64,000 nucleotides of DNA from Panax quinquefolius (GCA_020205615.1 JAINUW010000055.1:62001-126000), one strand, 5' to 3'. Positions 24,243 through 36,317 are shown, counted from the stretch's first letter. Notes: generated by a model not told the origin, from the letters alone. Made by a program: numbers and translations.

Positions 24243-25985
24243 TGTTGGGTAAAATCTAATTACGCACAACACGCAAGTATACGTGGTCAACAAGTAATAA
24301 AGTGATAAGTTGAGTATCGTTCCCACAGAGAATTATTTAATAAAAATCACCAAGTACTAACCCGTAACCAACTCAATCTTATTTAAACGAAAGAATTTCA
24401 AATTATAAGTAAACTAATTCTAATTATCACTAATTAAATTAAGACTATGGAGATTTAAGATCACAACTTCACTTATTGCTTCATTTAGGTTAACACACTT
24501 CTCATCAATTATTCTCTATCCTGAATTATTAATCAAGAACACGAAAGTAGTATTAACCACCTCTTGATGCACTAATACCGTATTAACATCAATCCACAAT
24601 TAAGATAGAAATCGGTTAAACACCTTAATCAACTAACCCATTATATCTCTATGTGAATTACAATTGAAGAAATTTTAAGAATAAGTTCTCTATCCGATTA
24701 CATTCGATGTCAAGCATATCTCTACCTTAACACTCATCAAGTTTAAGCTACTAACAAAATCCTGAACACATGCTATCATGATCAGATCTAAATCTATACT
24801 TCATCTCTCGAGTTCATATAGATTATCACGGTAATTGATGACCAGTCAATTAAACAATTAAGTCCAAACCACGATAGACAATTCTCACAATAGAAAATAA
24901 TAATTGATAGCGAAGCATATAAAAATAAACTACACAATAAGATCCATTGTAATCTCAAACAAAGAATTAGTTCATGATTATTGAATTAAAACTAAGAATT
25001 CACAATTGAATACACAATAAAAGATAAGAATAAGATTAGAGTAAAGAATTGAATCTGTTGTCAGCAAATCCCCATCTTCCTCAAGCTCCTGCTCTTGATC
25101 TTCAATGGTCTTCAAGTTGCTTCAATCTCCAAATCTAATTAGGACTAGTATTTTGATCTAATTTACGCTAATCTAATCTAATGGAATGCTCTCTCTCCTC
25201 CTCTCTATTCCTTGTAAATCTCCTCCTTTTATATGTCTCTTAATATGTATTTAAGTCCTCTTGGAAGTCCTTGAATCAAACAACTCGAAACAATCCTTTT
25301 CGAACTCAAATTCAGACAAAATCTACTCTTTTCCGCGCATACCCAGCCCTGGCTTGCTAGTGGCCTGCTATTCCTCCCAGACCCCCAGCCCCGGCTGGAT
25401 CCTAAGGCACAAAAGGTCCAGCCCCGGCTTGGGGGTATTCTGCCAATCACTTTTCCTGCTAGAACCTCCTCTGCTAAAACTGCCATAACTTTTAAATCAA
25501 GAGGAGTTACGCGGCCCGCTACCTACCAAATCGAAGCTATCGACGAGATCTACAACTTTCATTCTTTGAGTTTTCAGAAATAACAAACGGATGAAGGTAG
25601 AAATTGCACTGGAAGTAACTGCTATGCAAATGGCCACCCAAAACAATGAAGTTCAACGACGTCCGTTGGTAGAAATGTCATAACTCTTTCATTCGAACTC
25701 CGATTAGAATGATTCAAGATGTTCCGGAAAGCTAAGGAGAAGCCCTTCAATATAATCCAAGTTCCAAGCCAAGAACATGAAATGACATGAAAGCACAAAC
25801 GATATTCGGATTGCTTTTCTTTGCATTTTCCGTGCTTTTCCTTACCAATAGTCACTCACACCGCTTCCAAACGTATAACCTACAAAATGGAAACAAAATG
25901 CATGAAAAGTAACTAAGACACATGAATATAAGAAACTAATTCAAGTAAAAGATACCGGATAAGTAGGTATAAAACCGACTTATCA
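24243..25985 (-). repeat. 3' LTR (1,743 bp)
   Basis: Minus-strand ends are TGATAAGTCGG and TACCCAACA, so it starts TG and ends CA. The 24243-24720 part recurs at 28814-29290. The U3 side (about 25490-25985) is related to the LTR fragment at 50617-51406, including GATCTACAACTTTCATTCTTTGA. Confidence 0.85.
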
Positions 25986-26000
25986 AATACCCCCAAACTT
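25986..26000 (-). other. Polypurine tract
   Basis: On the minus strand AAGTTTGGGGGTATT directly precedes the 3' LTR, the expected place and composition for plus-strand priming. The core AAGTTTGGGGG recurs at 26683-26693, 27122-27132 and 28394-28404 inside the element. Confidence 0.8.
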
Positions 26001-27431
26001 AAACCTTTGTTTGTCCTCAAGCAAAAACAAAACAAAAATGCAATGAAATGAAATGCAACTAATCTATATGCCTACGAATCCAACAATATTAACAAAGACT
26101 TGTCTATTCAACCGGCCTTAGAGAAATCAAGCAAACACAATAATACTTCATATCAAAACCAATCAACAATTTCCTAGTCAATCATCAGGTCTTAAATTGT
26201 TATTACTGGTATAGTGCGTGTGTGCTCCACAACAATGTTAACTGATATAAAATCAAATTTAACACATAACAAGTCTCTTCGAAGGCATCACACAATGTAA
26301 ACTCAAGAAATCCAAAACAAGCTAGATCCAACTAAAATCAAACAATTACCAATATCGAGGGTCAACATGGGATACTTATGCTTTATTTTTCATCTACGAG
26401 GGCTTTTTTTGCTCTTATTTCCCGTTTTATTCTTCTTTTTTTTTGTAATTTTTTATACACATGGCTGTGCAATGTCTTATTCCCTTAAGCTTTTCAATGC
26501 TACCTTAACGAGCTTTCGACCAACGACTCCCAGACCATTAAGACCTTAGGGCGCTAGGTGTAGAGACAATCCCCTCGGGCTTACTTGCTCAAGTAACAAA
26601 GGCCACAAAACTAGACAAGCACGCCACGGTGTTTATTCATACTTTTTTTTTATATATATATAGCTTATATACCCCAAATATTCCCCCAAACTTAGGTTCT
26701 TGTCTAACTTTAGCCATCACTACTTATTCTTGTCATTCTTTCATTTAAACTAGCATTATCCTTTAGAGTTCCATTATGTATCAATTTAAACTCAATCAAC
26801 AAGTTGTTTTTACTGTGCTATCCTTATTATACCAGTTTCAAACAGAAAAAAACTCAATTCCTAACAAGAAATCACGTCAAAGCTCTAATAGTCAGTACTA
26901 TACTTGCTTACTCAATCGCATTCTCATTATTGGCTAAAATAGACTGTAACTTATCAAACAGCTGGACCCATGCAAGATGAACATAGTAACTAACTATTAT
27001 TTTTGAAATTTTGATTTTTGATTTTTTTTTTAATAATGAACCTAAACTAAATTAACAACATATGCAAAATAACATAACATAAACATGAAACTAAACATGC
27101 AATAATAAACTAAACTAAACTCCCCCAAACTTAGCAATTACAATGTCCTCATTGTAAGAATATAGCGATAAGTAGAAGAGAACTTCCCTGTAACCAGCTA
27201 AGCGTGAAGTGATGGTGGCGATGGCGGCGACGATTATTTTCTTATCCATTGAACCTCCAATACCTGCAATGAAGAGAGACAACATGGATTAGATTATAAG
27301 AGAGCTTAATAAGCAAATTAATTCATATCTACTAAATAAACTAGTAAAGCATATAAATATAAAATTCTCGGGGTTGCTCTCGATTCGGCGCTTGATTTAT
27401 AGTCTTTCAGCCTGACTTTGTCTGCTCAATG
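26001..27431 (-). other. Non-coding internal region of the LTR element
   Basis: AT-rich sequence between the gag-like region and the polypurine tract with no credible frame. It contains two extra copies of the AAGTTTGGGGG motif (26683-26693, 27122-27132), a T-run near 26645 and TA-rich patches. Confidence 0.5.
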
Positions 27432-28680
27432 CTATCCAATTCCTCTTCGAAAGTTGAGGAACCCTCCATGCATCGGAAATAATATAGCTTTTGGTAGGTT
27501 CCCATTTACGATGGCCAATGCATCAAAGTCACCTAGCATGCTCTGATTTGGTATGATCTCCATGAAGAAGGGCAAATAACTAGGTGCTATCTCTATTGTG
27601 TTTGTGATCATATTTGGGCATGGAAGTGTGTCAAAAACAATGAGCTCTTCGTCTATCTTCTCTTTGTCGTCCCACCACGGCTTCATTGTTGCACTAGCTC
27701 TCATGTCATAAAGAGCTTGCCGACATGACTACCAATCGGGCACGGTTTTGCAAATCTATCTGGACCCTTGATCTTTGGTGGAGAAGGAACTTGGGGCACT
27801 AATAACATCGGCTCATCCTCGTTGGTACTCATAGCTAGTTCTTCACCGACCTTGTTGTCATTATCCCCACTTGTCTCCTCTTTTTCAACATCTCGAGGCT
27901 CATCCAGTTGTAGATTTGGTTCGGGTTCTCCGTCAATTTTGTCATCCATGTCATATAGCCAAGTTTTTGGAGGAAGGTTGCTTACGGTTTTGGTCATTTG
28001 ATCTATCTTATTCTGCAGATTGTGAATTGATATCTCTTGATTCTGAGTTGACCGCTTTAGATTCTTCATTCTCTCCTCAGTTGATGCTACGAACTTGGAA
28101 AATAATTACTCCAACCTTGAATCTTTTGTTTCAGTCTCGGAAGCCGTGTACTGATGATCATTGGTTGAGGTTGTGACACGTTGTTCCATCCAATTATTAA
28201 AATTTTGGGTTGACAACTCTTGTCTAATACTCATCTCCTCTATGTTTGCTATGCACTTCAACATTACATCCCTCAGATTTGACTTTTCTTCTTGTGGTAA
28301 TGGAGGTGGACATGAAAATTCTGGTGTGTATTTTAAATTTGGAGCGTAGTATTAGTCTTCATAATTGTAGCTCCATGACGAATCCGGGTGATACCCCCAA
28401 ACTTGATGGTAATTATCATATGCATACTGATTGAGGTCATTACCACCATCTCTGCACGGACCAAAGTTGATGGTGCATTGATGACCTCGGATGGTTTCAA
28501 AGACAATAGCCACATCGTAATCGCCATCCTTCGACTCTGTTGGGTCGCGATAACGTCCAACTTCCTCGAAAGTTCTTCAATTTGTCTTGGCCGACATCAT
28601 GAGAGTGTCGCGAGTCCGTCAATCTCGCTTTCTTTGGTTGAGTCATGTTGTGTGTATGGCCCACGCTAAATTCATCCATG
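27432..28680 (-). pseudogene. Gag-like region of the LTR element
   Basis: Fragmentary minus-strand frames. 28497-28679 starts MDEFSVGHTHNMTQPKKAR. 27701-28069 contains a coiled-coil-like stretch NLQNKIDQMTKTVSNLPPKT followed by an acidic linker. 27432-27704 overlaps its end. The coiled-coil then acidic arrangement resembles the C-terminal part of Tat/Athila gag proteins. No zinc knuckle, protease or polymerase motif is visible. The frames are broken several times, so no single product is expected. Assignment is mainly positional: between primer site and polypurine tract. Confidence 0.45.
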
Positions 28681-28789
28681 GTACCGAAAAGAGAGAAATA
28701 TAGGAAGAGAATTAAAAATAAAAATAAAAATGTTTAAATTAAGACTAATTTGATTGAAGTTAATATTGATAAAAATGTATTAAACTAAT

Positions 28790-28807
28790 TCCCCGGCAGC
28801 GGCGCCA
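28790..28807 (-). other. Primer-binding site (tRNA-Asp)
   Basis: The minus strand reads TGGCGCCGCTGCCGGGGA, complementary to the 3' end of plant tRNA-Asp with one mismatch, 6 nt from the LTR end. This primer is typical of Tat and Athila lineages. Confidence 0.85.
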
Positions 28808-28813
28808 AAAACT

Positions 28814-29290
28814 TGTTGGGTAAAATCTAATTACGCACAACACGCAAGTATACTTGGTCAACAAGTAATAAAGTGAAAAGTTGAGTATGGTTCCCATAGA
28901 GAATTATTTAATAAAAATCACCAAGTACTAACCCGTAACCAACTCAATCTTATTTAAACGAATGAATTTCAAATTATAAGTAAACTAATTCTAATTACCA
29001 CTAATTAAATTAAGACTATGGAGATTTAAGATCACAACTTCACTTATTGCTTCATTTAGGTTAACACACTTCTCATCAATTATTCTCTATCCCGAATTAT
29101 TAATCAAGAACACGGAAGTAGTATTAACCACCTCTCGATGCACTAATACCGTATTAACGCCAATCCACAATTAAGATAGAAATCCGTTCAACACCTTAAT
29201 CAACTAACCCACTATATCTCTATGTGAATTACAATTGAAGAAATTTTAAGAATAAGTTCTCTATCCGATTACATGCGATGTCAAGCATAT
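28814..29290 (-). repeat. Partial 5' LTR
   Basis: Same sequence as 24243-24720 with a few substitutions. It is interrupted at about 29290 by unrelated AT-rich sequence, so roughly 1.26 kb of the LTR is missing. Confidence 0.85.
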
Positions 29291-29730
29291 ATTAGGCCTT
29301 GTTTGGCAAAACTGAATTAAACTCCCATAATTTATTTTAGTAATTCCTTTATAGTAAGGTTATTTGTCACACTTTAATTTAATTAAATTAATTCTAAAAA
29401 CAATTTATTAAATCACTTTAACACATAAATCAATACCACAAAATTATAATTTTCTTTATAACCATAACTTTATTTAATCCATTAACACATCCTTTTAATT
29501 TACAAATTTAATTTAAAATATAATAATTTATTTAATCAAAATTCTAACTTAATAATTAAATTTAATTAGAATATACTAATTAATTTCCTTAATTATTTAC
29601 TTAACAAATAATTAACCACATCGAATCAAATTTGAACAATTATTCAATTAACAATAACCACATCCATTAAATACTTATATAATTCAATAAATATTCAATA
29701 TAACAATTTATAAAATTCTAGAATGTTACA
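29291..29730 (+). repeat. AT-rich LTR-like remnant, related to 56450-56960
   Basis: Begins TTAGGCCTTGTTTGGCAAAA and ends AATTCTAGAATGTTACA. The TTGTTTGG start, a TTGTCACACTTTA block and CAATTTATTAAATCA recur in the same order at about 56450-56720. The ending resembles the 3' end of some plant gypsy LTRs. No coding content. Confidence 0.6.
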
Positions 29731-30193
29731 TATCATGCTCTACTTGACTCTTCTAATGTATTGCTTGTTCCGCTGCAGTTAAACTTGATGTCTATTGTAA
29801 TTTATTAGTTTAACACTGTTGAAGGTTAACGATAATTTATTTTGCATTATCTTAGTCATAATATTTCTTACTGGGCTAGTTGAGATCACCTTTTTCTTTC
29901 ATTGTTCTCTTCATGAAATGAGAACATAGTCGGGACTAGTCGGGGAACGGAGTGATGGTCCAGATGTTTGCATTAGTAGTCCTCACTATTTTGTGAAATA
30001 GTGTGAAAATAAATATAATAATATTGAATTTGAGTTTGGATATTGTCTAGAAGACAATATTCGTGTTGAAACTCCCAGCTTATGTTTTGTCGTACTTTAC
30101 ACGATAGTTGTATAATTAAGTTGTATTTGAATTCTGTACCATGTATTTGGCGACTCAGAATGGGTGATGTATACCTATTTTGGGGGCGTCACA
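29731..30193 (-). repeat. Truncated LTR, left arm of a head-to-head pair
   Basis: The minus strand starts TGTGACGCCCCCAAAATAGG at 30193 and matches the LTR beginning at 30285 for about 460 bp with scattered differences. It is cut off at about 29731. Confidence 0.85.
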
Positions 30194-30284
30194 AATGGTT
30201 TTGGTGGGGCTATTAAGCTTCATAAGCCTTCTCTCTCTAATCCTAATTCTCTCACCTTCACCAGGTAATTCTGTTCTTTTATCT
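30194..30284 (+). other. 91-bp spacer that reads like a signal-peptide first exon
   Basis: From ATG at 30195 it encodes MVLVGLLSFISLLSLILILS followed by PSP, a classic hydrophobic signal sequence. The codons end at ...TCACCTTCACCAG followed by GTAATT, which fits a splice donor. The frame continues into the LTR only by chance. It may be a remnant of a host gene caught between two LTRs. This is inference from one short frame. Confidence 0.35.
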
Positions 30285-31389
30285 TGTGACGCCCCCAAAA
30301 TAGGTATACATCACCCATCTTGGGTCGCCAAATATATGGTACAAAATTCAAATACAAACTTAATTATACAACTGTCGTGTAAAGTACGACAAGATATAAG
30401 CTGGGAGTTTCAACACAAATATTGTCTTCTAGACAATATACAAACTCAAATTCAATATTATTACAATTATTATCACACTATTTCACAGAATAGTGAGTAC
30501 TACTAAAGTCATTTATCCCGGACCATCACTCAAATTCCCGACTCTTCCCTACCACGCTCTCATTTCTCAAGAGAACAATGAAAGAAAAAGGTGAGCTCAA
30601 CTAGCCCAAAGAAGAAATATTATGACAAAGATAATGCAGAATAATTTATCGTTAGCCTTCTTCAACAATGTTAAACCGATAAAATATAATAAACATCAAG
30701 TTTACTGCGCAGGTGAAACAAATAATCCATTAGAAGAGTCAAGTAGAGAATAAAATCTACTATCTTCTATTATTTAAAAGGTTTTTCATCACTTTTATCG
30801 CTAAGACTCAACTTAATAAATAAACCACATCATCCCTGCACTACGGCCAAGGATATTCATTAGTATCACGACCACAAATTATCCATGCACTACGGGCCAA
30901 GAATATTCGTGTATTCATCAATGGTCATGATCATGCCAACAACTATCCATCAATGCACTACGGGCCAATGAGGACTTTTTCCACATCATTTGTAACATTA
31001 CGGTCATGATAACACCGAATAATCCCTGATCATAATCATACCAAGTCCATCTATGCTCTACAGGCCACATATGACTTTCAACATAATATAAACATGAGGA
31101 TGATGACAATGATATACGAATTCAATAAAACAAGTTCAAGAATTAATTTATCCATGAATCAATAACATCCAAATTGTCAACATGATACTTCTTTGTGGAG
31201 TAAAATTCAAGAATGCTCAGAAGAATATTTCCATGAAGCGCAAATATCAAGGATATTCCACTAATTTAATGGAGTATAGAAGTCAAAGCTTTAACCAACT
31301 GAGTATAATAAAGAATGGAATAACAAAAGAAATCACCAGGCATGCGATAGACCATACGCATGAGTTATTCCAATGTAATAATAAATAAC

Positions 31390-31690
31390 GGAACCAGTCC
31401 AAACGTAAAATGCATGTAGATGGATATTCCAAGCAGAATATTAAAGAATGGAACCATGTCCGGCATAAAACGCATGATGTGATATTTCAACAGTAATAAT
31501 AAAGATCGGAACCAGTCCGGTGTAAAACGCATGCAGCATGTGATATTCCAATGTAATAATAAAGATGGAACTAGGTCCCGCCAGAAACGCATGCATACAT
31601 GATATTCCAACGAGAATAATAATAAAGATGGAACCAGTCCCACAGAAATGCATGTGCATGAGGATGTTCCAATGAATAATAAATAATGGA
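31390..31690. repeat. Diverged 60-bp minisatellite inside the LTR
   Basis: The motif GGAACCAGTCC-n-AAACGCATG begins at 31390, 31450, 31508, 31567 and 31630, with period 58-63 bp and five main copies. Each copy is followed by GATATTCCAA-n-AATAATAAAGA. Weaker copies flank it (about 31300-31389 and 31675-31790). The short minus-strand frames here simply reflect the repeat. Confidence 0.85.
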
Positions 31691-32034
31691 ATAATGAGGA
31701 AGAATTTCACCAAGTATAGGGTATCCAGCAGTATACTAAAAGTTATTCCAAATGTAATAATAAAGAATGGAATAACAAAAGAATTTCACCAATAAGAAAG
31801 AAGGAATACCCCTAACGAGTACAACAAAAACTATCCCTTACCATAAAAGAAACTGAATATAAGAGTATGGAAGGAGCAGAATACTTTTCTATAGCTTCTT
31901 TATAATTTCTCTCTCTAGAGTTTCAGTGAATTCGTAAGAAATAATGAAGGAATGAGCTTCTATTTATAGAAAAATGGACTGCATAGTAACTAACTCATGA
32001 ACGGTCCAGATTGATTTACTTTAATCTGATGGTC

Positions 32035-33303
32035 TGATGATTGGGTAATATACCCATAAATCGGGTATACTTGGGTTTAAATTGTTGTATCTTCGAGTCA
32101 TTTAGGAATATTTTTACTGTGTTTATGTATTATTTTGCAGATTTGGGAGCTGCAGGAGCAAACGGTGGAATTTAAGCTAAAAAGGGAAAAATGGTAATTA
32201 TGTCAACCTATAATATTGCAGTGTTTGGAATTTACGCTTCTGACAACAATAATACCGAGGCGCGATATGGTCAAGATCGCACGCTGCATGCATGGATTTC
32301 GGTTTGACTTGGATTGGCCCATGGATTGCAAAGTTGCTTTGGATTAGGAGAGTGGGGAAGCTATAAAAAGAAGTTAAGTGCTGAAATTAGGGGAATCATT
32401 CATCATTCATTCATTCATTGGAGGCTACTACAAGGATTACTTGAAGACTAAGGATTGGCAACAGAGTTTTCTTCTTCTTCTCTTTATTTTCAATTTGTAA
32501 TTCTTTAAGGATGATTTGCAAACAATTATTGGTTTTTATTTCCGTTATGAACTAATTCTTTAATTAAGATTTCAATTGAACATTTTATGGCTATAAATTA
32601 ATTATTCAGTTTATTCCAATTATTTATGTTGAAGTGAATTGTTTATCATACCTTGCATTTATTGATTAATTATTTGGCCAATAATTACCTTGTTACTCTA
32701 GAAGGAATTGAGAAAGAAATTCTAGGGTTAGAACTGGGTTTGATAACGTGTGACTTAGTTATTTGCACAGTGAATAATTAGGTTTGTGAATGGAATGAGA
32801 ATATCTGTTTACCACATGTAACACATAAGGAATTGGAATTGTAACGAGTTTAATTCAATTGTTTTGCATAGAGATATAGCAAAGTTAATCTGGGTTAAAT
32901 AGAAGGCAACTGATCACTCGAGAGAGGGCTTTTGACATTTAAGAATTCTTGTTAACAATTCAGAAGACATAATAATTGGGATAATTGAATAATTGGATAA
33001 TTGATTTATAGTTCATAATTGGGGATATTGAAGTCTTAATCCTTATTTATCAGAAATCATTCATTCAAATCTTAGTTTATTTATTTGCTTATTTTAGAAT
33101 AATATCTTTAATTGTTTAATTTAGTTTCCATATTTCAGAAAATCATAATTTATCATTGTTTAAATAAAATTGGATTGATATAGTGCTAGTAGTTGGAGTT
33201 TATTAATTAGAATTCTCTGTGGGAACGATACTTTTCTTATCACTTTATTACTTGTTGACCGTGTATACTTGCACGAATTTATTGATTGCGAAATCAATCA
33301 ACA
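32035..33303 (+). mobile_element. Nested solo LTR (1,269 bp)
   Basis: Starts TGATGATTGGG and ends ATCAATCAACA, with near-duplicated flanks TGGTC (32030-32034) and CGGTC (33304-33308). Near its 3' end TCTCTGTGGGAACGATAC and CTTGTTGACCGTGTATACTTGC correspond, in the opposite orientation, to the 3' part of the LTR at 24243-25985. The two are therefore related families. No internal region is present. Confidence 0.75.
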
Positions 33304-33329
33304 CGGTCCATATTTAAAGCAAAATCTTT

Positions 33330-33590
33330 TAAATAAAATATAATATATTCTATTTATAATCTAATAAACCGAATAACTTTATAAAATATTTTACTATGCA
33401 AATACTATGTAGGCACTATGCAAACACTATGCATAATAAAATATAATATATTCTAATTATTGTCTAATAAAACAAATAACTTTATAAAAGTATTCTTTTT
33501 TATATAAAAGGTTTTACTATTAGCCTAATAAAACGAATAACTTTATAAAAGTATTCTGTTTTATATAAAAAGCTTTTCTATTTTATTACA
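33330..33590. repeat. AT-rich diverged tandem repeats
   Basis: The block CTAATAAAACGAATAACTTT, followed by ATAAAAGTATTC, occurs about three times (near 33361, 33466 and 33520). Two copies are preceded by AATAAAATATAATATATTCT. The period varies from about 55 to 105 bp. Confidence 0.6.
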
Positions 33591-34007
33591 TTAATAATAC
33601 CAATAAAACAAAACCGATCGACTTATCACATAAGTATCAATAATCAATTCAGTGTGTACTCTTTGTGAAACTACGCCAGACATCGTATTTTTTTTAACTA
33701 ACCGGGTGTTTCAACGATTAATCAGTAAAACTTTCGCCATTATTTTCATAAAGTATTTTTGTCGTTTTCTTAATCCGATAATAATTCTGTTGTGGGGTCC
33801 ACCAATGATTGTGCCGTTGTACGAATATTCCTTGTTAAAACGAATGTTCCCCGACCAATCGAATATTATATAACAACATCCGTACTTTGCAAAATTTATA
33901 AATATTACCCACAACTATAATATTATATCAAATTCATTCCATAATATTCAAAAATTATATTTATAGAAAATTCATCTTTATTCATAAAAGTTGGGGTCTA
34001 CATACCT

Positions 34008-34963
34008 TGTGTTCGGGTGACTACCCATGAGTGATGTACAGACTCAAAGTTTTATCTGAGAAGACCCGGATTGCATGCTGATTTGCTCAATCACGTGGCG
34101 TTTTTATTCCCGATTTGACCTTTCTAGTCCACAAGAACTCCTTTGTAACTCGAACTGAACCGAGCCGGAGTGGTGGGGCCCACATAGGGTGTCGAGGGTG
34201 CACTGCTTCACCAAGTAGCGAGATGAGCTCATGCCAACCGTGGATGATATAATCCAAAGAGTTGGTCTCACAAGTCATTTTCATTTTGATTTGCGAAGAG
34301 AACTGTGAGCCTCTTCTTGATTTCTTTGAGTTTCGCTATTTTTTGCAAATTTCATCACCGCATAAGTGTTCTCGCACTATCCCGTAACGATATACATGTA
34401 TTTTTTCCAGTTTTTATCCGTTGGATTTTGAGTTATCGCATGAAATGCATCTAAACACATAGTAGTGATTATGTATGCACAAATGACTTGATAAAAAATA
34501 TTCAACATAGTAAATGCTAGTATTAAACCATGCTGAACATAATGATGTGAAAAAATTTGACTTTTGAGACAGTCAAATTGGCACCTTTTTCTGCTATTTT
34601 TTGTCCTATTTGAGGTCCAATGAGCAAAAGGTAGAAAGGCAAAGTACTCCTGATATTGAGATTAACCTTATGCATGAATGATTTTGATTTTTAATGCATA
34701 TATTATGTTTATGACTTTGGGGCAGGTGTGCTACTGATTGGCCACCTAGACATGCTTATGTGCATATGGATAGTCCTATTTTCAAAGGGGACTATGGCAA
34801 AAAATTCAAAATATAGGCATTGGGTAGTCACGCATTTTAACTCTATTGTATGTTAAAGTAAATGCATGCATGCATATAGTCATAAAATGCATTCTAGAAA
34901 GCTCCAGGTAAGGAAATACCACACCCTTTCTAAGGTGATTTGGAGACTTGTTGTCCAGATATC
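34008..34963. other. No gene recognised
   Basis: Sequence between the solo LTR and the PMD-like gene. It includes short alternating TGCATGCATG tracts near 34864 but no frame or repeat I can assign. The promoter and 5' leader of the downstream gene would lie here. Confidence 0.4.
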
Positions 34964-35257
34964 ATGGATCCGGATCAGCCGAGTAGTTCCCGTAGGACCA
35001 CTTATGGTATACAAAGGAGGGCTTCTTAAGTACCTCGACCCCGTTCTGTCAGACAACCTCGTCGATTGGTGGAGGCCGTGATTCGTCCTGCCCGGGAAGA
35101 CGTGCCAGACGTTGATGACGTGGATGAGGATATTCCGATTGAGGATCTCCCTCCTGCTGCACATGTTCCCCGTAGGGAGCTCCCTTGTATTCGTGTGGAA
35201 ACCCCGAGCTTACGTGATTTGAAAGCGACATCCTCGATGTACTTGCATGCTAACGAG

Positions 35258-35339
35258 GTATGACGTTAGATCTTAATCTTCCTTCTTTTCCTATTGATGA
35301 GGAGTAAAGGATTCTGATGTTGATCTGCATTTCATGCAG
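35258..35339 (+). other. Intron of the PMD-like gene
   Basis: Begins GTATGACG, ends TTTCATGCAG, is T-rich, and joins AACGAG to GTTCCCGGC in frame. It is inferred from the splice signals and from the protein continuing on both sides. Confidence 0.5.
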
Positions 35340-35485
35340 GTTCCCGGCTTCAGACAGCCTCGAGGGAATTGGTTTAGTATACACTCCATGTATCAGGCTC
35401 TTCATCCTGATTATAGAGCTGTAGTGCATGATTGGGGATTCAGGGCATTCTTCTCCATCCTTCCCCGTCGTTGTCCCTGGGGTTA

Positions 35486-36316
35486 TGATACAATCCTGAT
35501 CAGCAAGTTATTCACATGTAGCTAGTATTATGTGGGTCTTTATAACTTTACATAATCAGATTACATGCAAAGGAAAGAAGCAAGTTTCACGCCGGTGAAA
35601 AGATCCTAGCGTGGCAAGGATTTTGGGATTTTATGAAAAAGATTTTGTTTCCTAAAATATTAGGCATATTCTATTAGCCTAATTTTTGAGGATTTATTTT
35701 CGAGAGATACTTATCAAATTCTATTATAATTAGGATTTCTTTCCGGTTTAGATTTACATTCTAAATAAGGTTTCTATTGTTTTATAGAAATAGGAATTTC
35801 TTTTCCAAATTGATTTCTACTTAGAAATTAGGGTTATGGTTTGTAATTCCTATTAGGATTAGAATAATTTGTTCTATTGTTATTAGGATTTGGATTGTTT
35901 TGAGTAGTATAAATAGAGGTCTAAGTTAATGTAATCAAATACATTAACATTATTCATTATTCAATATATTTGTGAGTTTATTCTCTACTTTTGGTTCTTT
36001 GAAGAATTCTAAGTAATTCTTAGTTATTTCTTTGAGATTCAATTTGACTTATCATACAACAATTCATAGTTGTGTGTGGCGTCTTCACCGCATCAATCGT
36101 CGATTGTATGCAGAGATTACCGCTTCAATATAAGCGAGGGGTCAAGGTGTCGTTGGTGTCCATTCAACATGTAATTCAAACTTGAGCAATTGTACCAAAA
36201 TTACCGTCTACATATAGGCGAGGGGTTAAGGTGTTGCAAGCAATTCACCCAACAATTTGTCTTGCTAAAGCGATCGGTGACGACCACCTCACCTAAGCGT
36301 CTTCGTGGAGTCTATA
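35486..36316 (+). repeat. 5' LTR
   Basis: Matches 39549-40338 along most of its length, with indels (for example extra sequence around 36060-36110) and numerous substitutions. It includes a TATA-like AGTATAAATAGAGG near 35906. Confidence 0.85.
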
Positions 36317-36317
36317 A

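Larger units (their letters stand above)
24243..29290 (-). mobile_element. Non-autonomous Ty3/gypsy (Tat/Athila-like) LTR retrotransposon, 5' LTR truncated
   Basis: Read on the minus strand, the partial 5' LTR (28814-29290) is followed by a tRNA-Asp primer site, a gag-like region, a polypurine tract and a complete 3' LTR (24243-25985). The two LTRs are near-identical over about 480 bp, differing by scattered substitutions, so the insertion is not ancient. The internal region is only about 2.8 kb and shows no protease, reverse transcriptase or integrase. It therefore depended on another element. The 5' LTR is cut off at about 29290, where a different AT-rich repeat begins. Confidence 0.85.
30285..34002 (+). 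mobile_element. Solo LTR (TGTGACGCCCCC family) with nested insertion
   Basis: Starts TGTGACGCCCCC and ends GGGGTCTACA. The flanks are TATCT (30280-30284) and TACCT (34003-34007), a 5-bp duplication with one mismatch. Without the nested solo LTR it is about 2.4 kb. A TATA-like CTATTTATAGA at about 31960 could mark the LTR promoter. There is no PBS or coding sequence. The 3' end is set by the TG/CA and duplication rule rather than by a second copy, so it is less certain than the start. Confidence 0.6.

Noticed and set aside
27768..28669. Plus-strand ORFs opposite the gag-like region
   Set aside because: They are shadows of the minus-strand retrotransposon frames. The element's LTR, primer site and polypurine order fix the coding strand as minus.
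30180..30506. 108-codon ORF running from the spacer into the LTR
   Set aside because: Only the first 24 or so codons are gene-like. The rest is LTR sequence read by chance.
31365..31713. Two overlapping repetitive minus-strand ORFs (Ile/Leu/His-rich)
   Set aside because: They are translations of the 60-bp minisatellite, with no independent coding evidence.
33330..33590. CRISPR-like array
   Set aside because: The spacing is irregular, units are diverged and there are no unique spacers. It is an AT-rich eukaryotic tandem repeat.
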